A stretch of DNA of 21,803 nt from Candidatus Gastranaerophilales bacterium (lineage in GTDB: Bacteria > Cyanobacteriota > Vampirovibrionia > Gastranaerophilales > Gastranaerophilaceae): assembly GCA_947632315.1 (NCBI GenBank), contig CANROV010000012.1, positions 1-21,803 on the forward strand, in the 5' to 3' direction. The position numbers and the translations under genes are program-made. Numbering within the stretch: position 1 is the first letter of the stretch; each line of letters starts with the position of its first letter. The notes under the pieces were generated by a model. The model was given only the letters and a program-made list of their open reading frames with translations, made no database searches and had not been told where the DNA came from. Positions 15,236-21,011 of this stretch are shown here, in pieces.

Positions 15236-16333
15236 ATGAAGATAGATTCTTCATTTTTATTTGACAGTGCGAGAGAGTTATATTCGGGATTATCATATAT
15301 AAGAAATTCCGGAAAGATACTGCCTCCTTTAAGATATATATTTGAATTGACCTACAGATGTAATTTAACATGTCCTTTTTGTTATTTGGGAGAAAAAAAC
15401 AAAGTAAATGAATTAACGACGGAAGAATGGTTTAGTGTAATTGATCAAATACCGTTTTATGCATTTATATCTTTCTTGGGCGGAGAGATATTTATAAGAG
15501 AGGATTGGGAACAATTACTTAAATATGCTTCAAAGCGTGTTTTCGGAAAAGTTAATATTTTTTCAAACGGCACATTGTTAACGGAATCAATGATAAAAGA
15601 TATGCTTAGGTATAAAATTTTATTATTTTCTGTATCATTGGACGGAATTGGAAGTATTCATGATGAATTTAGAGGCAAAAAGGGAGCATTTGAGAAATCA
15701 TTAAATGCGTTGTTAAAAGTTAAAGAACTGAGAAATAAAAAGAGATATCCGCTGTTAGAAGTAAAAAGTGTCATATTAAAGGATAATCTGGATGAACTGC
15801 CAAAATTATATAAGCTTTGCAGTGAAAATGGGATAGATTTCATAACGTATTCATTTTTAAGGACAACAAATATAAGACAGAGTCAGAATTTAAGAAATGA
15901 ATTTTGCGAAGAATTTTTGAGTGAAAAATATCCGATAAATTTATATTTTGATATGGAACATTTTAGTGAGGTGTATAAAGAAATAGAATCAATGTCAAAA
16001 AAATCAAAGACATTGTTAAGATGGGCGCCTAAGTTTAGAGAAAAAGGTGATTTGGAAAAAATAAAAGTATTTTTTGAACATAGAAATGATGATATAAAAA
16101 CAATGTATAAACCTTGTAAATTTCCTTATCATGATATTTTTATCAATCCTGAGGGGAAGGTTTATCCTTGTTTACCTATAAATATGGGATCTGTTAGGGA
16201 AGCAAAGTTAAGCGAAATAATAAACTCAGACAAATTTTGTGATTTTAGGAAAAAGCTGAAACATCATAAAATATTTGAGCCTTGTCATTTATGCTGTGAC
16301 ATTTATCCAAAAAATTTAAAAAATACCGTATAA
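15236..16333 (+). CDS. Radical SAM protein with SPASM-like C-terminal domain
   Basis: 365 residues; the ribosome binding site AGGAGGGG at 15223-15230 is close to ideal, 5 nt before ATG. The SAM cluster motif is C42-NLT-C46-PF-C49, preceded by FELTYR, typical of the MoaA/SPASM group. The core continues with FLGGEIFIRED, NIFSNGTLL and FSVSLDG. The C-terminal third has Cys clusters (KPCKFPYHDIFINPEGKVYPC, then FEPCHLCC) that could hold one or two auxiliary Fe-S clusters. The INPEGKVYPC segment is characteristic of SPASM/twitch domains. Such enzymes modify peptides, sugars or lipids. No precursor-peptide gene is visible nearby, so a glycan or lipid substrate linked to the divergent glycosyltransferase is a fair guess. 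The stop codon TAA (16331-16333) abuts a duplicated tRNA fragment. Confidence 0.92.
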   Translation: MKIDSSFLFDSARELYSGLSYIRNSGKILPPLRYIFELTYRCNLTCPFCYLGEKNKVNELTTEEWFSVIDQIPFYAFISFLGGEIFIREDWEQLLKYASKRVFGKVNIFSNGTLLTESMIKDMLRYKILLFSVSLDGIGSIHDEFRGKKGAFEKSLNALLKVKELRNKKRYPLLEVKSVILKDNLDELPKLYKLCSENGIDFITYSFLRTTNIRQSQNLRNEFCEEFLSEKYPINLYFDMEHFSEVYKEIESMSKKSKTLLRWAPKFREKGDLEKIKVFFEHRNDDIKTMYKPCKFPYHDIFINPEGKVYPCLPINMGSVREAKLSEIINSDKFCDFRKKLKHHKIFEPCHLCCDIYPKNLKNTV

Positions 16334-16378
16334 AAAAAGACACTTAATAGTGTCAAAAAATGCCTTGGGCCGGACTTG
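16332..16378 (-). repeat. Truncated copy of the tRNA-Leu 3' end plus terminator (direct repeat copy A)
   Basis: 47 bp identical to 16513-16559, offset 181 bp. Read on the minus strand it holds the last 18 nt of tRNA-Leu, from the T-loop CAAGTCC through the acceptor strand and discriminator A, then the GACACTATTAAGTGTC hairpin and a T-run. The rest of the tRNA is absent, so it is not a functional tRNA gene. It resembles one arm of an attL/attR pair. Confidence 0.85.
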
Positions 16379-16512
16379 TGCGGGATTGCCCAAGAGAGCA
16401 ACAGCTCGATTGGAGGCAAGACCACATGCCGGCTTTGCAGAGCAAAGCTCGGTAAACCGCAGGTTCTTAATGAGCAATAGCGAATTTAGAACTGCGAGTG
16501 AAAGTTCGTAAA
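16379..16512. mobile_element. GC-rich 134-bp segment between tRNA-derived direct repeats, likely integration remnant
   Basis: By hand count about half of the bases are G or C, far above the surrounding AT-rich DNA. It contains the hairpin GCTTTGC-AGA-GCAAAGC (16432-16448) and a smaller GAACT/AGTTC stem near 16489-16507. I see no credible gene in it. Bracketed by 47-bp repeats that include a tRNA 3' end, it looks like the scar of an excised or decayed integrative element, or a very small non-autonomous one. No integrase is in the window. Confidence 0.45.
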
Positions 16513-16540
16513 AAAAAAAGACACTTAATAGTGTCAAAAA
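16511..16540 (-). terminator. Intrinsic terminator of tRNA-Leu
   Basis: On the minus strand, directly after the tRNA, GACACT-ATTA-AGTGTC (16520-16535) forms a 6-bp stem with a 4-nt loop. It is followed by a T-run of nine or more (A-run 16511-16519 on the plus strand). On the plus strand the hairpin is followed by A residues, so it should not stop transcripts from the radical SAM gene. Confidence 0.85.
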
Positions 16541-16559
16541 ATGCCTTGGGCCGGACTTG
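16513..16559 (-). repeat. Direct repeat copy B (3' end of the intact tRNA-Leu plus terminator)
   Basis: 47 bp identical to 16332-16378. This copy is continuous with the complete tRNA-Leu gene and so is the original; copy A is the truncated duplicate. Confidence 0.88.
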
Positions 16560-16627
16560 AACCGGCACTGGGTTTGACCCCAATTGGATTTTAAGTCCAA
16601 CGCGTCTACCACTTCCGCCACCAAGGC
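16542..16627 (-). tRNA. tRNA-Leu(UAA)
   Basis: 86 nt on the minus strand. The 7-bp acceptor stem GCCTTGG/CCAAGGC has discriminator A. The anticodon stem TTGGA/TCCAA encloses the loop CTTAAAA, giving anticodon UAA (reads UUA and UUG). A long variable arm with a GGGT/ACCC stem marks it as a class II tRNA, and the T-arm is GCCGG-TTCAAGT-CCGGC. The CCA end is not encoded; the T-run and terminator hairpin follow the discriminator directly, so CCA must be added by the nucleotidyltransferase. UUA is a heavily used Leu codon in this AT-rich genome. Confidence 0.97.
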
Positions 16628-16639
16628 TCGATATTGTGT

Positions 16640-16668
16640 AATATAATATAAAAAAAATTTTATGTAAA
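16640..16668 (-). promoter_or_regulatory. Promoter of tRNA-Leu
   Basis: Read on the minus strand: TTTACA (16668-16663), 17-bp spacer, TATATT (16645-16640). The predicted transcription start near 16633 lies about 6 nt before the mature tRNA 5' end at 16627. Match and spacing are both good for a stable-RNA promoter. Confidence 0.65.
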
Positions 16669-16810
16669 GAAAAATTTTAAAATTAAGCCGATGATAAAAT
16701 AAAAAAGTTGGTAAAAAGCTTTTATTATGATAAAATTAGTTTAATAATAGTAATAAAAAAGAATAATTAATTTTTATATGTTATAAAAAATTTATAATTG
16801 AATATATGGG

Positions 16811-16828
16811 TGCATTATTATTAATGCA
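16811..16828 (+). promoter_or_regulatory. Hairpin in the rny leader
   Basis: TGCATTA-TTAT-TAATGCA is a perfect 7-bp stem with a 4-nt loop, ending 12 nt before the GAGG that likely serves as the rny ribosome binding site. It could affect translation or cleavage of the rny transcript. The remaining leader (16669-16858) is very AT-rich, and I see no clear promoter in it. Confidence 0.35.
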
Positions 16829-16858
16829 TAAGAAAGAACGAGGTACGGGAAAATTAAT

Positions 16859-18379
16859 ATTGATTCTAGTAGTTTAAGTTTAATTATCCTTCTTGCAACA
16901 CTATTTGTTGCATGTTTACTTCTTCTGCGTGATTTTAAAAAGGGGCAAAAAGAAAAAGAAGAATTGCTCCAAAGTATGGAAGAAAAAAACAGCTTATATA
17001 AAAAAGAAGCGATGTTAGCTGCAAAAGAAGCTGTTCAGAAGGATATAGAAAAATTTCAGGAAGAAACAAAAGAAAGAAGACATGAACTTTCAAGATTAGA
17101 AGCTAAATTAACTAAAAAAGAAGAAATGCTTGAAGATAAAGAAATAAAGCTTTCTAATAACGAATCAGAGCTTCAAAAGAAAATCGATGAAGTATCCGAT
17201 AAAGAAGATTATCTTGCGGAATTGGTTCAAAAACAATTGCAGGAACTTGAAAGAATATCCGGTTTAACTATTGATGAAGCTAAAAATCTTTTGTTTGAAC
17301 AATTAAAAGCAGATTTACAACAAGAAGCAAACGCTTTAATAAGAGAAAATGAAAACTATATTCGAGAAGTATCTAATGAAAAAGCAAAAGAAATTCTTAC
17401 AACTGTTATGCAAAGATGTGTAATAGACCAAATTGTGGAAACAACGGTATCTTCCGTAAGTCTTCCTTCTGATGAAATGAAAGGAAGAATAATAGGGCGT
17501 GAAGGTAGAAATATAAGGACGTTAGAAACTTTAACGGGTGTTGATTTAATAATAGATGATACTCCTGAAGCGGTAGTATTATCTTGCTTTGACCCGGTAA
17601 GAAGAGAAATAGCGAAAATAGCACTCGAAAAATTGGTGGCAGATGGTCGTATCCATCCTGTCCGTATAGAAGAAATGGTTGAAAAAGCAAAAGCTGAAGT
17701 AGAACAGAAAATTAAGCAGGAAGGTGAGAATGCCGCTATGGAAATGGGCATTATGAACCTGAATAAAGAACTTATAAAAACACTCGGACGTTTATATTAC
17801 AGAACCAGCTACGGACAGAATGTACTTCAACATTCATTGGAGGTAGGACATATAGCAGGCATGATAGCGGCTGAGATAGGCGCAAATGTAAAGATTGCAA
17901 AGCGTGCAGGATTATTGCATGATATAGGAAAGGCAGTTGACCAGACGCAAGAGGGGACGCACATTGAGCTTGGTGTTGAACTTGCGAGAAAGTACGGAGA
18001 AAAAGAAGCTGTAATTCATGCAATAGAAGCCCATCATGATGATGTAACTGCAAATACGATAGAGGCGGTACTGGTAAAGCTTGCCGATGCAGTTTCTGCA
18101 GGCAGACCCGGTTCAAGACGAGATACACTTGAAATTTATATTAAAAGGTTACAAAAGTTAGAAGAGATAGCTCTTAGCTATGAAGGAATAAAACAATCAT
18201 TTGCGGTACAGGCAGGAAGGGAAATAAGAGTAATAGTTCAACCTGATAAATTTGATGATGTTGCAAGTGCCAGATTAGCAAGAGATATAGCAAAGCGTAT
18301 TGAAGAAGAACTTGATTATCCGGGTCAAATAAGAGTAACAGTAGTTAGAGAAATAAGGACTACGGAAATAGCGAAGTAG
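16859..18379 (+). CDS. rny: Ribonuclease Y, with non-canonical start codon
   Basis: Membrane-anchored endoribonuclease that starts mRNA decay. The frame opens after TAA at 16829-16831 and has no ATG, GTG or TTG before the anchor. The first conventional start (TTG 16964) would remove the membrane helix. An ATT start at 16859 (or 16853) gives 506 residues, close to the usual ~520, and keeps the helix SLSLIILLATLFVACLLLL (about residues 5-23). GAGG at 16840-16843 and GGGA at 16847-16850 lie at plausible distances. After the anchor come a charged coiled coil (to about 190), a KH domain with GRIIGREGRNI at 209-219, and an HD domain with catalytic H354-D355 in LLHDIGKA and AHHDD further on. The C-terminus is typical (VVREIRTTEIAK). 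The exact start is uncertain; a sequencing error or frameshift is the alternative. It is followed by ymdB after a GC-rich tandem repeat. Confidence 0.95.
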   Translation: MDSSSLSLIILLATLFVACLLLLRDFKKGQKEKEELLQSMEEKNSLYKKEAMLAAKEAVQKDIEKFQEETKERRHELSRLEAKLTKKEEMLEDKEIKLSNNESELQKKIDEVSDKEDYLAELVQKQLQELERISGLTIDEAKNLLFEQLKADLQQEANALIRENENYIREVSNEKAKEILTTVMQRCVIDQIVETTVSSVSLPSDEMKGRIIGREGRNIRTLETLTGVDLIIDDTPEAVVLSCFDPVRREIAKIALEKLVADGRIHPVRIEEMVEKAKAEVEQKIKQEGENAAMEMGIMNLNKELIKTLGRLYYRTSYGQNVLQHSLEVGHIAGMIAAEIGANVKIAKRAGLLHDIGKAVDQTQEGTHIELGVELARKYGEKEAVIHAIEAHHDDVTANTIEAVLVKLADAVSAGRPGSRRDTLEIYIKRLQKLEEIALSYEGIKQSFAVQAGREIRVIVQPDKFDDVASARLARDIAKRIEEELDYPGQIRVTVVREIRTTEIAK

Positions 18380-18617
18380 CGGAATTTGCGAAAGGGTGAA
18401 GCGAAGCGGAACCCGAGTAGGAAGGGGGCTGAAATGAGCGGGAAGCGGAAGCGAGCGAATGGCAAGCCCCAAGACAGCAAATTACAAGAAGCGGAATTTG
18501 CGAAAGGGTGAAGCGAAGCGGAACCCGAGTAGGAAGGGGGCTGAAATGAGCGGGAAGCGGAAGCGAGCGAATGGCAAGCCCCAAGACAGCAAATTACAAG
18601 AAGCGGAATTTGCGAAA
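18379..18617 (+). repeat. GC-rich 112-bp tandem duplication between rny and ymdB
   Basis: Two perfectly identical 112-bp units (18379-18490 and 18491-18602) are followed by the first 15 bp of a third (18603-18617). By count about 55% of the unit is G or C, unlike the AT-rich flanks. Within each unit GGGGCT and AGCCCC can pair (18425-18430 with 18465-18470). Across each unit junction GCAAATT and AATTTGC form a hairpin with an 11-nt loop (18477-18501 and 18589-18613). The unit starts on the last base of the rny stop codon. Its length is not a multiple of three and no convincing protein is encoded. The last hairpin ends 27 nt before the ymdB start, so the repeat would be part of the operon transcript. 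Confidence 0.92.
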
Positions 18618-18639
18618 AGATGAAATCCGGATTGGACAA

Positions 18640-19461
18640 ATGACAGAACAAATAAAGATAATGTTTATGGGCGATATAGTAGGGAAGGCGGGAAGGCTTG
18701 CCCTGCAAAAATATATCGCCCGATTATCTGAAAAACCTGATTTTATAATCGCTAATGCAGAAAATGCTTCCCACGGATTCGGATTAACTAAAAAAAATTA
18801 TGATGAACTTTTATCTTATGGCGTGGATGCATTTACATCAGGAAATCATATATGGGATAAACGTGAAATTTTTGAATATATTGAAGAAGCAGATAAATTA
18901 ATCCGCCCGATAAATTATCCGGAAGGAACAAAAGGCTCAGGTTATAGGATATTTGAAAAACAAGGAGTAAAAATCGGAGTGATAAATGTACTGGGAAGAA
19001 CATTTATGTCTCCTGTCGAGTCGCCTTGGAGTGTCCTAAATAAAGCGATTAATGAAATAAAAAAAGAAACATCAATAATAATAATGGATATACATGCAGA
19101 AGCCAGTGCCGAAAAAATATGTATGGGGAAATATTACGCTAAAATGGGGTTATCCGGAATATTTGGAACACATACGCATGTACAAACCGCAGATGAGCAG
19201 ATATATGAAGATTGCTGCGGATATATTACCGATGTCGGATTTTGCGGTGATGATTCGGGTGTAATCGGTATGGATTATGAAGTTTCCGTAAATCGTTTAA
19301 TCACTTCCATTCCCGAACGATTAGATGTCGCATATTCGGGGAATTCTCAAATAAATGCTGTTGTAATTTCCGTTGATGTTTTAACAGGAAAAACGGAATC
19401 AATAAAAAGAATTAATGAAAAAATAAATATTAGTGAGGAAAATATGATTATGAAAGGATAA
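18640..19461 (+). CDS. ymdB: YmdB-family metallophosphoesterase (TIGR00282)
   Basis: 273 residues. The family includes B. subtilis YmdB, a cyclic-nucleotide phosphodiesterase with a two-metal centre, usually encoded next to rny. Metal-site motifs are all present: GDIVGKAGR with D12, NAEN with E41 and N42, GNH with N69 and H70, DIHAEA with D150 and H152, and GTHTH with H178 and H180. The C-terminal GFCGDDSGVIGMD segment is also a family feature. ATG 18640 is chosen because it places the first strand (IKIMFMGDIVG) where family members begin. The in-frame ATG at 18571 lies inside the GC-rich repeat and would add a 23-residue basic leader unlike the family. The Shine-Dalgarno sequence is weak (GGA about 4 nt upstream). 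Together with rny and the PHP gene it forms an RNA-metabolism operon. Confidence 0.95.
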   Translation: MTEQIKIMFMGDIVGKAGRLALQKYIARLSEKPDFIIANAENASHGFGLTKKNYDELLSYGVDAFTSGNHIWDKREIFEYIEEADKLIRPINYPEGTKGSGYRIFEKQGVKIGVINVLGRTFMSPVESPWSVLNKAINEIKKETSIIIMDIHAEASAEKICMGKYYAKMGLSGIFGTHTHVQTADEQIYEDCCGYITDVGFCGDDSGVIGMDYEVSVNRLITSIPERLDVAYSGNSQINAVVISVDVLTGKTESIKRINEKINISEENMIMKG

Positions 19462-19465
19462 GGAA

Positions 19466-20308
19466 GTGAAAGTCGATTTACATATCCATACGTCATATTC
19501 AGACGGCGCATTTTCTCCGGAGAAAATTGTCGATACTGCAATTGACGCAGGACTTGGTGCGATTGCAATTACCGACCATGATAATGTGCTGTCGCATGAT
19601 GTTGCTATTGAATATGCAAAAGATAAATCTATTGAAATACTGCCGGGAGTCGAAATAAATACTATTTATAAAGGGTATGAAGTTCATATCTTAGGGTATT
19701 TTATGGATTTAAAGAATAATGATTTTCAAAAGCTGATAAAAAGCCAGCAGCAGGCAAGATTAAAGCAAACAAAAGAAATTATTGCATTATTAGCGAAAAA
19801 AGAAGGAATAAGAATAACCCTTGAAAGTATAACAAAACAGGTAGCACCGGGAGGAAGCATAGGCCGTCCTCATATTGCTAAAGCCATTACAAATGCAGGC
19901 GGAACATCCAGTGTTATTGAAGCGTATAACAAATATATTAATGATGAATCAAGTGTGTATGTTCAAAGAAAAACAGTAACTCCGTTTGATGCGGTTGAAG
20001 TAATTTATGATGCGGGCGGTATTCCTGTTTTTGCACATCCTTTTGATGTCGATATTGCGGAGCAATTGACTAAAGAGATGATGAACTTTGGATTAAGAGG
20101 GCTTGAAGCATATCATAGAAAACATTCACCTGCTATTATTGAATATTTTTCTACTTTAGCTGAAAAGTACGGGCTTATAATAACCGGCGGTTCTGATTTT
20201 CATGCTCCTAATCCAAATAACGGGAATATAATTATGGGTAAGAATTTTGTTCCTGATTGGATTTATGATGAATTGATGAAAGAAAAAAGAAGAATGGAAC
20301 TTAAATAG
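19466..20308 (+). CDS. PHP-domain phosphoesterase, RNase AM/TrpH-like
   Basis: 280 residues, GTG start at 19466 with AAGGA 7 nt upstream, 4 nt after the ymdB stop. It has the full PHP metal-binding set: DLHIHT (H6, H8), SDG (D13), TDHD (D37, H38), GVEIN (E63), VHILGY (H74), AHPFD (H191) and GSDFHAP (D244, H246). Size and motif spacing match the YciV/TrpH (RNase AM) group, which removes 5' nucleotides from short RNAs or 3' phosphates from nucleoside 3',5'-bisphosphates. The substrate here cannot be read from sequence. Position behind RNase Y and YmdB supports a role in RNA or nucleotide turnover. Other PHP proteins (histidinol phosphatase, polymerase subunits) are less likely given the length and context. 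Confidence 0.92.
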   Translation: MKVDLHIHTSYSDGAFSPEKIVDTAIDAGLGAIAITDHDNVLSHDVAIEYAKDKSIEILPGVEINTIYKGYEVHILGYFMDLKNNDFQKLIKSQQQARLKQTKEIIALLAKKEGIRITLESITKQVAPGGSIGRPHIAKAITNAGGTSSVIEAYNKYINDESSVYVQRKTVTPFDAVEVIYDAGGIPVFAHPFDVDIAEQLTKEMMNFGLRGLEAYHRKHSPAIIEYFSTLAEKYGLIITGGSDFHAPNPNNGNIIMGKNFVPDWIYDELMKEKRRMELK

Positions 20309-20940
20309 TGAAAAATTTTTCTTTTAATATATTTAACATAATTTTTTTATTATCTGTTTTTTTAGTAATTATTTTAATTGTACTTCCTTTTAATTTAATT
20401 AGCATTGAGCAGGCACAAAGAATTGCAAAATGGAAATCTGTATACGAAGAACTAAAGTATTCTTTTGCTCTGGTTAATCTTCATGAAGGCAGTATAATTC
20501 CTGAGTTAAATAGTGTGGATAAAGTAATAACGGATGAATATATTTTAAATCGTGTTATGCCCTATCTCGGAGAGGAAAAAATTATTAATTCAAATCCGTA
20601 TAAGCATGGTTATTTATATATGAACGCTGCACCCGTAAAAAAGTCATCATTATTCTATTTTGATAATTTTGTTAAGTATAAAGATAATATGTTATTAGGT
20701 CTAAAGAATAAATATCAAATAGTAAATAGTGAAGTAAAGAATGACTATATATTGTTTGTAGATATTAACGGACAGAAAAAACCTAACAGAATAGGGCAGG
20801 ATATTTTTTTCCTGAATATATATCCTAATGAAGTTAAGGCACTTGGGTGGAATTATAAAGATAAATTGCGGGCAAATTGTTCTCCTATAGGAATCGGAGT
20901 ATTTTGCAGTGAATATTATATATTGGGCGGACAATTTTAA
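20308..20940 (+). CDS. Membrane-anchored pilin-like protein
   Basis: 210 residues; GTG start at 20308 shares its G with the TAG stop of the previous gene (1-bp overlap), so translation is coupled. A single N-terminal hydrophobic helix (about residues 8-33, IIFLLSVFLVIILIVLP) continues into an amphipathic helix (ISIEQAQRIAKWKSVYEELKYSF), the lollipop shape of type IV pilins and pseudopilins. The C-terminal part has VDINGQKKPNRIGQDIFFLNI, a segment like those in pseudopilin-type proteins, and two Cys residues (ANCSPIG, VFCSEYY) that could form a disulfide. A standard prepilin cleavage site (G/A followed by FTxxE) is missing, so processing by prepilin peptidase is doubtful. Whether it works with the RNA-turnover genes or is merely co-transcribed is unknown. 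Confidence 0.72.
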   Translation: MKNFSFNIFNIIFLLSVFLVIILIVLPFNLISIEQAQRIAKWKSVYEELKYSFALVNLHEGSIIPELNSVDKVITDEYILNRVMPYLGEEKIINSNPYKHGYLYMNAAPVKKSSLFYFDNFVKYKDNMLLGLKNKYQIVNSEVKNDYILFVDINGQKKPNRIGQDIFFLNIYPNEVKALGWNYKDKLRANCSPIGIGVFCSEYYILGGQF

Positions 20941-20941
20941 T

Positions 20942-20970
20942 TTGAGTTAAAAGCATGTTCATGATAATTT
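20942..20970 (+). promoter_or_regulatory. Possible ppdK promoter
   Basis: TTGAGT (20942-20947) with TAATTT (20965-20970) at 17 bp, or the overlapping GATAAT (20963-20968) at 15 bp. Neither is a strong match, but a separate promoter between the pilin-like gene and ppdK would be sensible given the 71-bp gap. Confidence 0.28.
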
Positions 20971-21011
20971 AAAAAAATCATTGATACAAAATGGTAAATA
21001 AGGAGAAAATA

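Noticed and set aside
16316..16624. Minus-strand open frame of about 100 codons
   Set aside because: It reads straight through tRNA-Leu, its terminator and the duplicated fragment, so it is not a protein gene.
16850..16862. Programmed -1 frameshift joining the short frame from ATG 16806 to rny
   Set aside because: The A-AAA-TTA stretch there does not allow good A-site re-pairing, and no stimulatory structure lies just downstream. A rare start codon is simpler.
16964..16966. TTG 16964 as the rny start
   Set aside because: It would delete the membrane helix that is clearly encoded in frame just upstream and is a family hallmark.
18571..18573. ATG 18571 as the ymdB start
   Set aside because: It lies in the non-coding repeat and adds a basic leader foreign to the family; ATG 18640 fits the first conserved strand.
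18379..18617. 112-bp duplication as a CRISPR array
   Set aside because: Only two full units, perfectly tandem, with no spacers and no cas genes.
18325..18708. Minus-strand open frames across the GC-rich repeat
   Set aside because: They are translations of the duplicated 112-bp unit, overlap the ends of rny and ymdB, and show low-complexity Ser/Pro/Phe sequence with no ribosome binding site.
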